Shown: piece by piece, positions 8,739-16,458 of the stretch
Numbering within the stretch: the stretch's first letter is position 1
Layout: every line of letters starts with the position of its first letter
NCBI RefSeq assembly: GCF_024972755.1
Contig: NZ_CP087724.1
Span: 186,001-250,000, forward strand
Origin: Halanaeroarchaeum sp. HSR-CO
GTDB lineage: Archaea > Halobacteriota > Halobacteria > Halobacteriales > Halobacteriaceae
Reading direction: 5' to 3'
Length of the DNA: 64,000 nt
Program-made: the position numbers and the translations under genes
Notes under the pieces: model-generated
Told to the model about the DNA's origin: nothing
What the model saw: the letters and a program-made list of their open reading frames with translations, nothing else
The model's database searches: none

Positions 8739-9578
8739 TCAGGTCGCTTCGGTGGTCGTGGTTTCGTTCGTCGGTTCGTCGGCCGTCTCGTCAGTCATCG
8801 GTCCGTTAGCAGATCCGCCGTTTGTGGGTGCGTCTCCCCTGGAGCCGTTCATCATTCCGTTCCCGGCGGTACCGGGTCTGTCGTCGGTGGGGCCAGTCGA
8901 ATTACCCATCCCCGCCTGCGGGCCTGATTGGGGGCCCGGAACGTGTTCTGGAGGCCCCATCGGCGCGCCGACGTCGTCACCGGCGATCTGCCGAGCGATC
9001 TCGGCGACCTCGGGACCGGTCATATCGTGGGCTCGGTCACGCATCTGGTGAAGCGCGGTGACATTGACACCGTTCGCCCGCAGGGTCTCGTTGGGGATAC
9101 CCTGTGCCGTGCGCTCGGTCGTGTTCGCCATGGCCTGGATCCTGGCCGACTCGGCGGCGACGACGCTCACCTGAGCGCGGTACTGCGACTCGGCGATGGT
9201 CCCGTTCTCACGGGCTTGTTCCAGGCGTGTCTTGCGCTCCTCGAGGTCGGTCAGTCGTTCCCCTGTCCGGTCCTGGGTCTGTTTGAGGACCTGGGCTTTG
9301 GACTCGTTCGATGCGGCGGCCGCGATCTGGTGGCCGAAGGCTCGCTGTTCGATCGCGCCCTTCATCTCGGATTCGTGGACGCCGATGCTCCCGGCGAGCA
9401 TCGCGCCCGGGGGCGTGTCACCGGTTGCGTTCTCGGCCGATTCATCTGGGACCGTCGTCGTGTCGGCGAGGGTGTCGCCGGTCGCATCCGCGGCGGTCGG
9501 CGCTGTCATCGCCACCGCGGGTGCGGCCGCGGCGACGAGCATCGCCACCGCCAGGAGGACCGTCAGGGTTCGTTTCAT
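8739..9578 (-). CDS. secreted coiled-coil-like protein, 279 aa
   Basis: The signal peptide MKRTLTVLLAVAMLVAAAAP is clear, so I chose the ATG at 9578 rather than one five codons upstream. Residues about 75-175 are helical and charged (KAQVLKQTQDRTGERLTDLEE, ERKTRLEQ, AESQYRAQVS), suggestive of a coiled coil. The tail after residue 220 is a low-complexity Gly/Asn/Thr/Pro-rich linker without a PGF signal. Probably exported; function unknown. It is the first gene of a pair with the PGF-CTERM protein downstream. Confidence 0.8.
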   Translation of the reverse strand: MKRTLTVLLAVAMLVAAAAPAVAMTAPTAADATGDTLADTTTVPDESAENATGDTPPGAMLAGSIGVHESEMKGAIEQRAFGHQIAAAASNESKAQVLKQTQDRTGERLTDLEERKTRLEQARENGTIAESQYRAQVSVVAAESARIQAMANTTERTAQGIPNETLRANGVNVTALHQMRDRAHDMTGPEVAEIARQIAGDDVGAPMGPPEHVPGPQSGPQAGMGNSTGPTDDRPGTAGNGMMNGSRGDAPTNGGSANGPMTDETADEPTNETTTTEAT

Positions 9579-9754
9579 CGTACTCGGTACCACGCGGTCC
9601 GGCCACTTAGCAGGGCGAGATGCTGGCGCCCGATACCGCCGAATTCAGACGAATTAAGCATGATAGGGGATCATTTATCCACCGATCATCCAGGGTTTCA
9701 TCCGCCGATAGTCGCGACGGTGCCTTCGCGGACGGGCGCGGTGGGCCACCCGAC

Positions 9755-11425
9755 TCACTGGTCGTCGGCCAGGGGCAGAATGATCGACACCTCGTTCCCC
9801 CGCGGGTCGTTCTCGCCGAACTCGAGTGTGCCGTCGGACTGTTCGACCAGCAACAGGACCTGCCAGAGGCCGAGCCCACTCCCGTGATAGAGCTGGGTTA
9901 TGTCCCGCTCGCCGGTCAGGACGTGTCGTTCCATCGCGGGGATCGGGGGCCCTTCGTCGGCGACGGCGACGCTGGCGACGTCCCCGTGGACATCGACGAC
10001 GACGTCGACGGCGGGGTTCGCGTCCGTTGCGTGCTCGATGGCGTTCTCGACGAGTTCCTGGAGCGCCTGATCGACGGTCTGCACGGCAGAGACGGTCGGT
10101 GTGGCTTGGGCCTCGAATTGTATCGATGCGTCTGGATACTGGTCCCGGGCCCGGTCGACCACGGCTTGGAGTCGCGGAACCAGGTCCACCTCGGTCGTCG
10201 TCGGTGGATCGGACAGGAGTCGGGTGATGGAGCGCTGGTCCTCGACGGCGTCGACGAGTCGGTCACAGCGGTCGCGGATGATCTCGGACGCCTCGGAGAC
10301 CGTTTCGACCGTCTCCGTGTCGATTGCGTCGCCGTCCGCGATCGCCTGCACCTCGCGGTCGACGAGGTCGGCGTAGCCCATCACGACGTTCATGTCGTTG
10401 TTGACGGTGTGTCGCAACATCGTGTCGAGGAGTTTCACCTGCCGAAGCTGGTGGCGCCGGTCGCTGACGTCCCGTATCATCCCGATGAAGCCCGTTATCT
10501 CGCCGGTCTCGTCTCGGTGGTAGAACACGGAGGTCTCCCCCGGGAAGGTTCGACCGGCCTTCGTCTCGTACTGTACCGTCTGAAAGACGCTCGGGTCATC
10601 TTCGTGGGCCTCGATGGCGGCACCCATCCCCTCGAACGCCGTGCTGTCGGCGTAGATCAGGTCGGTCGGCTCCCCCTCGATCTCCGCGCGGTCGTAGCCG
10701 AAGACGTCCGTAAACGCCTGGTTGCAGTCGACGATCCGGCGGTCGGTGTCCGCGACGAGGATAGCGTCACGGATACTGTCGAAGAGCGTTCGGTATCGCG
10801 TAGCGGTGGTGCGTAATTCGCGTTCGAGGTCTTGTTGTTCCGTGATGTCCCGCATCGTGGCTCCCACCCCTGCGACTTCGCCGTCGTCGTTCGTCAGCGG
10901 GAAAACCCTCGTCTCCAGCACGCGGGTCCCGCTCCTCGGATGCGTTCGTTCCGCTTCAATCGTGGCGACCCCGCCCTCCAGGGCGGTCTCGACGTGGGGT
11001 GAGACGCGTCTGTACGTCGTTTCGCCCAGTACCGACTCCAGGGTCCGACCGACCACGTCGCCCTCCGACAGACCGTGTAACTCGCGGTACGCCTCGTTGG
11101 CGAAGAGATATCGCTCCGCTCGGTCGATGGCGGCGATGGGGTCGACGGCGTTCTCGATGGTCCGTTCGCGGATCGAGAGCGTCTGTCTGTTCGCGCGGAT
11201 GCGGCGATCACGTCGCTGGAGGAGTGCGAAGAGGACCAGCCCCGTACCGCCGACGAAGAACAGTCCTTTGAGCATCTGTGCAGTCGCGGTCAGGTCGCTG
11301 CTTGCGAAGACCGCGGAGAGCAGGACGTCAGTGACGAGAATCCACGTCACGCCGAAGATCACGTAGAGTGCCGTGATGCCCTGGGGCGAGCGACGGTTCT
11401 GCCCCTCCGGGGACGGTGACTCCAT
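9755..11425 (-). CDS. membrane PAS-domain sensor histidine kinase
   Basis: 556 aa. Two transmembrane helices near the N-terminus (about residues 17-40 and 50-70) are followed by two PAS domains, a dimerisation/phosphoacceptor region with LRHTVNND (histidine near residue 339) and a HATPase_c domain with QELVENAIEHA and GSGLGLWQ. It should autophosphorylate and signal to a response regulator, but no regulator gene lies nearby, so it is an orphan kinase. I prefer the ATG at 11425; an ATG ten codons upstream (11455) is also possible. Ligand unknown. Confidence 0.92.
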   Translation of the reverse strand: MESPSPEGQNRRSPQGITALYVIFGVTWILVTDVLLSAVFASSDLTATAQMLKGLFFVGGTGLVLFALLQRRDRRIRANRQTLSIRERTIENAVDPIAAIDRAERYLFANEAYRELHGLSEGDVVGRTLESVLGETTYRRVSPHVETALEGGVATIEAERTHPRSGTRVLETRVFPLTNDDGEVAGVGATMRDITEQQDLERELRTTATRYRTLFDSIRDAILVADTDRRIVDCNQAFTDVFGYDRAEIEGEPTDLIYADSTAFEGMGAAIEAHEDDPSVFQTVQYETKAGRTFPGETSVFYHRDETGEITGFIGMIRDVSDRRHQLRQVKLLDTMLRHTVNNDMNVVMGYADLVDREVQAIADGDAIDTETVETVSEASEIIRDRCDRLVDAVEDQRSITRLLSDPPTTTEVDLVPRLQAVVDRARDQYPDASIQFEAQATPTVSAVQTVDQALQELVENAIEHATDANPAVDVVVDVHGDVASVAVADEGPPIPAMERHVLTGERDITQLYHGSGLGLWQVLLLVEQSDGTLEFGENDPRGNEVSIILPLADDQ

Positions 11426-11533
11426 GGCCTGTAAAACCTCACACGTACGATACATACCACTTTGGGAGAGTGACCGCGGGTCAGGATACGTCACAGCGTG
11501 AACGTCAAGTATGGTGACCTCTATCGTCAGTTC

Positions 11534-11758
11534 ATGTCGGGTGACTCCGAGGACCCATCGCCGAGCGTTACCATCGAATGCCCGGAGTGCGGGACGACGT
11601 CGAAGGTGCCGCTTTCGGATGCCGCGGAACGGCTCGATACTCACAACGAACGCGTTCACGACGGAGCGGACGTGGCGCGACTGGATCCGGTCGTGGCGGA
11701 TCGGTTGGCGGATATTCTGGCGGAGGAGATGGGGATCTGGGAGGACAGCGAGGTCTGA
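11534..11758 (+). CDS. small zinc-finger-like protein, 74 aa
   Basis: The sequence has CPECG near residue 15 and a following HNERVH, a Cys2-His2-like arrangement that could bind one zinc ion. The C-terminus RLADILAEEMGIWED is amphipathic. Start: the ATG at 11534 gives the compact acidic N-terminus MSGDSEDPSPSVTIECPEC; a GTG at 11498 would add 12 residues (MNVKYGDLYRQF) and remains possible. Its 3' end, including the stop codon, forms the first copy of a tandem repeat that follows. Function unknown. Confidence 0.7.
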   Translation: MSGDSEDPSPSVTIECPECGTTSKVPLSDAAERLDTHNERVHDGADVARLDPVVADRLADILAEEMGIWEDSEV

Positions 11759-11836
11759 CCGTAAGGAAGACCTCGAAAACGCGAGCGGGGAGGAACGACC
11801 CGCGAACAGCGAGGTCTGACCGTAGGGAAGACCTCG
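11749..11836. repeat. tandem duplication of a gene 3' end carrying hairpins
   Basis: Two near-identical copies 61 bases apart contain CGAGGTCT, an 11-base spacer and AGACCTCG: 11749-11775 and 11810-11836. The first arm of copy one overlaps the zinc-finger gene's stop codon. Each copy can fold into an 8-bp hairpin, and a third partial copy (AACAGCGAGGCTCG) follows near 11867. The hairpins could act as terminators for the gene to the left. Confidence 0.7.
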
Positions 11837-11914
11837 GAACGGAGAGCGGTGACCGAAGGGAACCGCGAACAGCGAGGCTCGCCCCTGCCAGCGAACCGCT
11901 ATAGCCCCGCTCGC

Positions 11915-12598
11915 CTACTCTCCACCGTTCCGGTCGGGCAACAGGTCGGCGATGGCCTCGACGAACGCCTCGCGCCCGCGCGTCTGATACCATACTGACC
12001 CCGGGCCCGAGAACTCCATCACGAGCCCTTCGCCGCTGAGGGCCGCCGCGGTGATGCCGCCGGCCAGGGTTGCGTCGAAATCGACCGTCTCCTCCCAGGC
12101 GACCACGTGGTCGTTGTCGACGATGTAGCGCTCCCCGTCGGCCAGGTCGACCTGTTCGATGCCGCCGAAGGCGTCGAGGAACACCGGGCCGGTGCCGGAG
12201 AGGGCGAGTGGCGTGACACTCGCGCCGGCCAGGACGGACTTGAGACCGCCGAACTCGGCGTCGATGTCGATATCGGGGCCGGAGGCCAGGAACGCGCCGT
12301 CGACCGCGTAGAGTTTCCCGCCGGCGAGGTCGTGGTGCTGGACGTCGCCGGGGACGCCAGGTGCGAGGGTCACACGCCCCGGTTCGTCTTCGGCGGTGAA
12401 CTCGGCGGCGAAGACGGACTCGCCACCGAAGAGGGATTTCGCGGATTTGAGGATGCCGTCGCGACTCGTCGACGCCGAGACGTCGATTGCGGCGGAGTGA
12501 CTGACCATCGCGCCGGGTTCGGCCCGGACGGTCTCGCCCGGGTCGAGGTCGACGACGAGGTGGGTGTACGAGGGCTGGTGGGTGAATGCGTAGTCCAT
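11915..12598 (-). CDS. AIM24-family (TIGR00266) protein
   Basis: 227-aa beta-rich protein of the AIM24/TIGR00266 family, recognised from the MVSHSAAIDVSASTSRDGIL region, the repeated glycine-rich strands and the C-terminal GLVMEFSGPGSVWYQTR block. Family members occur widely in bacteria and archaea; their biochemical role is not established. No signal peptide or membrane segment is seen. The ATG at 12598 has GC-rich sequence upstream and no clear ribosome site. Confidence 0.9.
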   Translation of the reverse strand: MDYAFTHQPSYTHLVVDLDPGETVRAEPGAMVSHSAAIDVSASTSRDGILKSAKSLFGGESVFAAEFTAEDEPGRVTLAPGVPGDVQHHDLAGGKLYAVDGAFLASGPDIDIDAEFGGLKSVLAGASVTPLALSGTGPVFLDAFGGIEQVDLADGERYIVDNDHVVAWEETVDFDATLAGGITAAALSGEGLVMEFSGPGSVWYQTRGREAFVEAIADLLPDRNGGE

Positions 12599-12916
12599 GG
12601 GGATCAGGGCTCTCTTGGACTATCTACTGGATCGCACGTAATCCTTTGGCGCCCCGGGGATCTGTGCGGTACCGTAGCGACGGACGGATCGCGTGGGGTT
12701 GCGTTGCCCGTCGCGACGGGTCGTCGCGCGGCCGAGAGCGAGGCGACCGCCGAGTGTTGCACGAGGCTGATTGTCGCACTCGGCAAATGCTGTGTCTTCG
12801 GCCCCCGATTTCGACGGACGAACTATCCGGGACGTGCCGGCGATTGGATCCGACCTTCCCGTACCGATCCGGGTATTCGAGGTAGTTTTTTGCCCTCGGC
12901 GGCTCAACTGCCACCG
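12599..12916. other. 318-base gap without recognised gene
   Basis: Lies between the divergent AIM24-family gene and a small membrane-protein gene. No RNA gene, repeat or convincing reading frame was found. An AT-rich run (AGTTTTTTGCC, about 12881-12891) is the best candidate promoter for the right-hand gene, about 30 bases before its ATG. Confidence 0.5.
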
Positions 12917-13120
12917 ATGGACACCACTCGTATCCTCGAACTGCTGGCACACTACTTCGTGATGTTGCTGTTGGTCTTCGGGGCACTGGCCGTGATGCGT
13001 GCGGCCCTCGGCGATATGGGATTCTGGTTCGAACTCGTCGTGGTCATCATCATCGCGTTCGCCTACCGCCCGATCGTCATCCGGCTGGGCGTCGCGCCGA
13101 CCGCGTGGGAAGAGCGGTAG
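12917..13120 (+). CDS. small membrane protein, 67 aa
   Basis: Begins MDTTRILELLAHYFVMLLLV and contains two hydrophobic helices (about residues 9-29 and 37-57) separated by a short GDMGFWFE loop, ending in a charged tail APTAWEER. The start at 12917 follows an AT-rich run at a distance expected for a leaderless transcript. It converges on a sensor kinase gene with 13 bases between stops. Function unknown; proposed from hydropathy and codon use. Confidence 0.7.
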   Translation: MDTTRILELLAHYFVMLLLVFGALAVMRAALGDMGFWFELVVVIIIAFAYRPIVIRLGVAPTAWEER

Positions 13121-13133
13121 CCCAGCGTCCCGT

Positions 13134-15011
13134 TCAGTCGACCTCGACGCCGGAGAACTCGAATCTGGCCCCTCCTGACTCGCTATCGGTCACGTCGACG
13201 TCCCATCCGTGTGCCTCGGCGATCCGTCGAACGATGGCGAGGCCGAACCCGGTCCCGTCGGTCGACCCGCTCACGCCGGCCTCGAACACCGATTCACGAT
13301 CCTCTGCTGGAATCCCTGGTCCATCGTCTTCGACGTAGAACCCGTGATCACCGAGGCGGCCGATGCGCACGGTCACCGACTCTCCGGCGTGTTCGACCGC
13401 GTTGCGGAACAGGTTCTCGAATAGCTGGCGCACCCGGTCCGGATCCGCTTCCAGTGTGAACGCGTCGTCGACTGCGAGCGTCGCGGCACCGGTGTCGACC
13501 ATCGTCCAGCACTCCTCGACCAACGCATCGGCCGCGACGGGTTCGGTCTCGCCGACGGTTTTCCCCTGCCGAGCCAGGGTCAGCGTGTTCTCGGTGATTT
13601 CCTCCATCCGGGAGAGTGCCGCCGCCACGTGGTCGAGGTGGTCGCTGTCGCAGTCTTCGCGCACCAACTCGAGTCTCCCGCTCGCCACGTTCAGCGGGCT
13701 GCGAAGGTCGTGGCTGACGATGCTGGCGAACTCCTCCAGGCGCTCGTTCTGATAGTGCAGATCACGTTCTCGATCCATCCGACGGAGCGCGGCTTCGGCG
13801 TTCATCGCCAGGATCGACGCCAACTGGACGTCGGAGCGATCGAAGGCGTCGACCGCCGCGTCACCGATACCGAGGACGCCGTACTCGCCGATCGGGAGGT
13901 ACATCGCCGAGCGGACGCGGTTGCGGTCGTAGCCGTCGTCCCACTCCTCGAGGTCGTCGATGACGAGGGACTCGCCACGCTCGTAGGCAGTGCCTGCGGT
14001 CCCCTCGCCGACGGGGTAGGCGGGGCGCTCGCCGAGCATCGATCGGGCTTCGTCGGTGACGGCGACCGGTTCGAGGATTGCGCGTTCCTTCGAGCGGAGT
14101 CGGACGACACTGATCGGATAGCCGAGCGTCTCTTTGGCGGCGGCGACGGTTCGCTCGGCGAGATCCGTCCGGTCGTCGGCGTCCAGCAGGTCCCGGGTCG
14201 AGTGGTGGAGAGACTCGAGCGCCCGTTCGCGCTCGACCCGGTCGCTGACGTCGCGGTAGATCCAGAAGTTCGCGTCCCCCTCGGGGAGGGTATAGGGGAC
14301 GTAACTGCGCTCGACCACGTCGCCATTCGCCAGTTCGAGGGTCTCGTTCAGGACCGGTTCCCGCCGTTCGAGCAGGGTCTCCGTCCGGTCGATGAACGCG
14401 TCGGGTCGCTCGAAACGGTCCTTGACCTCCTCGGCGGCCTGCGCACAGTCCTCGCCGAGTAGATCCTCGGCAGCGACCGGTCCTCCCAGGATCTCGACGA
14501 GCGCGTCGTTCACGCCGATGATCTCCCGATCCGAATCCTCGATGAGCACCCCGAACGGGAGGTTCTCCAGCAGGGTGGTGAGGACCGTGTTCGTCCGCTC
14601 GAGTGCCGCCCGTCGGTCTCTTCGGTCCGTGATCTCCGTGAACTGACAGTGGGTTCGCCGGAATGCCCCCTCCTCGTCGTACTCGATCACGCCGTCGAAG
14701 GCGACCGCGATGGTCTCTCCGTCGGCGCGACGAAGCTCGAATTCCACGTCGGAGATCTGCCCCTCTCGCTTGAACGCCTCGAAGTGCGCTTCGGCCGCCG
14801 CTTTCGATTCCGGGGCGAGAACATCGGCAAAGGGCTCGCCGACGACCGCCTCGCGTTCGTATCCGAGCCGATCGAGCCACGCGTCGTTGACGACGCGAAT
14901 CCTCCCCGCCGCGTCGAGCGACTGGTAGGGGTGTGGCGCGAATCGACGAAGGACGTCGTCACCAGACGCAGACGACGTCGTTTCGGCCCCATCGTCGGGC
15001 GGTCGTTTCAT
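13134..15011 (-). CDS. cytosolic PAS-PAS-GAF sensor histidine kinase
   Basis: 625 aa, no transmembrane helix. Domain order: PAS (residues about 25-130), second PAS (about 145-260), GAF (about 265-415), phosphoacceptor helix with SIVSHDLRSP (histidine near residue 433), and HATPase_c with NLFRNAVEHAGE, EDDGPGIP and GTGFGLAIV. It should sense an internal signal. No response regulator is adjacent. The ATG at 15011 sits about 25-30 bases downstream of a TATA-like CCTTTTTATG (plus-strand 15037-15046), which decides it over an in-frame start nine codons upstream. Confidence 0.93.
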   Translation of the reverse strand: MKRPPDDGAETTSSASGDDVLRRFAPHPYQSLDAAGRIRVVNDAWLDRLGYEREAVVGEPFADVLAPESKAAAEAHFEAFKREGQISDVEFELRRADGETIAVAFDGVIEYDEEGAFRRTHCQFTEITDRRDRRAALERTNTVLTTLLENLPFGVLIEDSDREIIGVNDALVEILGGPVAAEDLLGEDCAQAAEEVKDRFERPDAFIDRTETLLERREPVLNETLELANGDVVERSYVPYTLPEGDANFWIYRDVSDRVERERALESLHHSTRDLLDADDRTDLAERTVAAAKETLGYPISVVRLRSKERAILEPVAVTDEARSMLGERPAYPVGEGTAGTAYERGESLVIDDLEEWDDGYDRNRVRSAMYLPIGEYGVLGIGDAAVDAFDRSDVQLASILAMNAEAALRRMDRERDLHYQNERLEEFASIVSHDLRSPLNVASGRLELVREDCDSDHLDHVAAALSRMEEITENTLTLARQGKTVGETEPVAADALVEECWTMVDTGAATLAVDDAFTLEADPDRVRQLFENLFRNAVEHAGESVTVRIGRLGDHGFYVEDDGPGIPAEDRESVFEAGVSGSTDGTGFGLAIVRRIAEAHGWDVDVTDSESGGARFEFSGVEVD

Positions 15012-15034
15012 ACGTGTCAGTTTGGTACGCCATT

Positions 15035-15046
15035 GCATAAAAAGGG
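15035..15046 (-). promoter_or_regulatory. TATA-like box for the PAS-PAS-GAF kinase
   Basis: The plus-strand run GCATAAAAAGGG reads CCCTTTTTATGC on the minus strand, about 25-30 bases before the kinase ATG. This is the spacing expected for a haloarchaeal leaderless transcript. Confidence 0.55.
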
Positions 15047-15254
15047 ACTAGTGCCTGTGGGCACGGATTCTCGGCCCGATTCGCCCTCGCTCGCCCACCC
15101 AGCGTTCGGTCGTCGCTTGCGTTCGCTCGGCGGTTCGACGCGACGATCCGAGACGGTACCGCCGCCTGGCGCAAGGTAGGCACGAGAAATCGGATTGGGT
15201 TACCGATTCCTGGAGCGCAGTGGGCGTCAGCGGAGACTGTGGGGGCCGTACGCT

Positions 15255-15515
15255 CTAGCTGGACGCGTTCTGCGCACCAGCGCCGGCACCTGCGCCGTTA
15301 CTGGCACCCGCCGCGGTCTCATCTCCGCCCGGCGTTAGTTCGCTGATCTGCTCACCGAGGCCGCCGTCGCCGGCGGCGTTCCGGACCGTGTCCAGGAGGT
15401 CGCCGACGAAGTCGGGCACCTGTGCGGGCAGGTCGCTGGGCGGGCCGGCCTGGGCGATCGTCTGTGCTGTGTCGGTCGCGATCGTCGCGATCGTGAGTGG
15501 GTCTGCTTCGATCAT
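15255..15515 (-). CDS. possible small Ala/Gly-rich protein, 86 aa
   Basis: Starts MIEADPLTIATIATDTAQTI and continues with a proline-containing segment (DLPAQVPDFVGDLLDTV) and an Ala/Gly/Asn tail. Third-position GC and acidic composition fit a real haloarchaeal gene, and the ATG at 15515 gives a natural N-terminus. No family is recognised. It sits alone in the long gap between a sensor kinase and the S-layer gene, so a chance frame remains possible. Confidence 0.45.
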   Translation of the reverse strand: MIEADPLTIATIATDTAQTIAQAGPPSDLPAQVPDFVGDLLDTVRNAAGDGGLGEQISELTPGGDETAAGASNGAGAGAGAQNASS

Positions 15516-15775
15516 CGCATCTGGGCGTCTCCGACGGGGACCGATACGGAGGGGACACCCTGAGCCAGATTTCGGGCGGATTCGACGCGATTTTCGTAGG
15601 GTTTGGGGCCGATTAACCGGGATGTGTGTGGATGTATCGGCGGTGGTCTGGATATCGGCCATCTCTCGGAGGAACGGCCCGGCGCGCGACTCTCGTGCGC
15701 TCGAGATCGGGGGTGGGTGGGGAGGGGGCGGTCGTTTCCCGTTCGTCTCGGGCTGTGACTCGTCTGCTTCGATAT

Positions 15776-16093
15776 TATACGGAGTACTCGAGGAGCGCGC
15801 GATCGGGCTCCGTCGAGGCGGTCGACGCGCTCCGGGGGAGCGACGCCGGCCCTCGAAGCGGCGGACTTCGAGGGCTTTGTCTGCGGGCGGTTTCCACCTT
15901 CCGACCAGCTTTTCCTTTGGTCTCTCGTGAGGCCCAGGAACTGGGCCGCTCTGTACGGGCTCGCCGCCGGATTCTCTGCAGGAAATTCGACGGCGCCACG
16001 ATACTCTTCGATGAGTTCCCACGGGTCACCGTAGCCGCTGGGTGAATACGTTCGAACGAAGGCGGCTGGAGAGATGCTGGGTTGCGAGTCCAT
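15776..16093 (-). pseudogene. decayed helix-turn-helix gene fragment interrupted by palindromes
   Basis: On the minus strand from an ATG at 16093, a frame starts MDSQPSISPAAFVRTYSPSG and includes GDPWELIEEYRGAVEFP and a following YRAAQFLGL. This resembles the N-terminal winged or helix-turn-helix part of haloarchaeal regulators or homing-type proteins; the resemblance is from memory, not a search. After that the sequence becomes low-complexity, and the DNA there carries hairpins at 15828-15842 and 15850-15874. The rest of any gene is unrecognisable. Most likely a truncated relic. Confidence 0.35.
15828..15874. repeat. palindromic modules in the gap before the S-layer gene
   Basis: Two adjacent perfect hairpins: CGCTCC-GGG-GGAGCG at 15828-15842 (3-base loop) and CCCTCGAAG with CTTCGAGGG at 15850-15874 (9-bp stem, 7-base loop). 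They resemble the modules in the HIT gene and at 33.1-33.3 kb. Confidence 0.65.
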
Positions 16094-16262
16094 TGGGGGA
16101 TGGCTAACTCTCGCTGAGAAAACGATGAAGTCTGCCGGCCGTGGCTCTTGGTTGCGTCGAAAATCGGGGGCGAAAATCCCGCCTCCGAAGGGAGACAGGG
16201 TCCCTACTGCCCGGTCCGAGATGTGTAATCCCGCGACCAGAACATACTCGGGGCCGACGCTG
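16094..16262. other. gap upstream of the S-layer promoter
   Basis: No gene, RNA or strong repeat was recognised here. It separates the decayed helix-turn-helix gene, read leftwards, from the S-layer promoter, read rightwards, and may hold regulatory sites that I cannot identify. Confidence 0.4.
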
Positions 16263-16270
16263 TTTAAATA
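16263..16270 (+). promoter_or_regulatory. strong TATA-like box upstream of the S-layer gene
   Basis: TTTAAATA is the closest match in the region to a haloarchaeal TATA box. Transcription starting about 27 bases downstream would leave a leader of roughly 165 bases before the ATG at 16459. Highly expressed S-layer genes are known to have long leaders in some haloarchaea. A weaker AT-rich run (CATTTACC) near 16355 could be a second promoter. Confidence 0.6.
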
Positions 16271-16401
16271 CGTCGTCGATTCCCGGGTGGCACGATAATC
16301 GGCGGAATTTGGGGGTATGTGGTGGTGTAGCAAACGGTTTCAGGTTGCACAAAGCATTTACCATAGGCGTCTGTTGATACCGATGTACCCCTACTGCCCG
16401 C

Positions 16402-16444
16402 TGCTGGTCGGGTCACAGGCCCGGTAGACCTGAAAAAGCCAGCA
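16402..16444 (+). promoter_or_regulatory. inverted repeat in the S-layer mRNA leader
   Basis: TGCTGG at 16402-16407 pairs with CCAGCA at 16439-16444, with shorter GC pairings between, just upstream of the S-layer start codon. No Shine-Dalgarno motif is visible. The stem might stabilise the abundant transcript or control its translation. Confidence 0.4.
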
Positions 16445-16458
16445 AGCTAACGATAAAC

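Noticed and set aside
9755-15011. A two-component operon with two kinases
   Set aside because: The kinases are separated by small genes on both strands and no receiver-domain gene is present, so they are treated as independent orphans.
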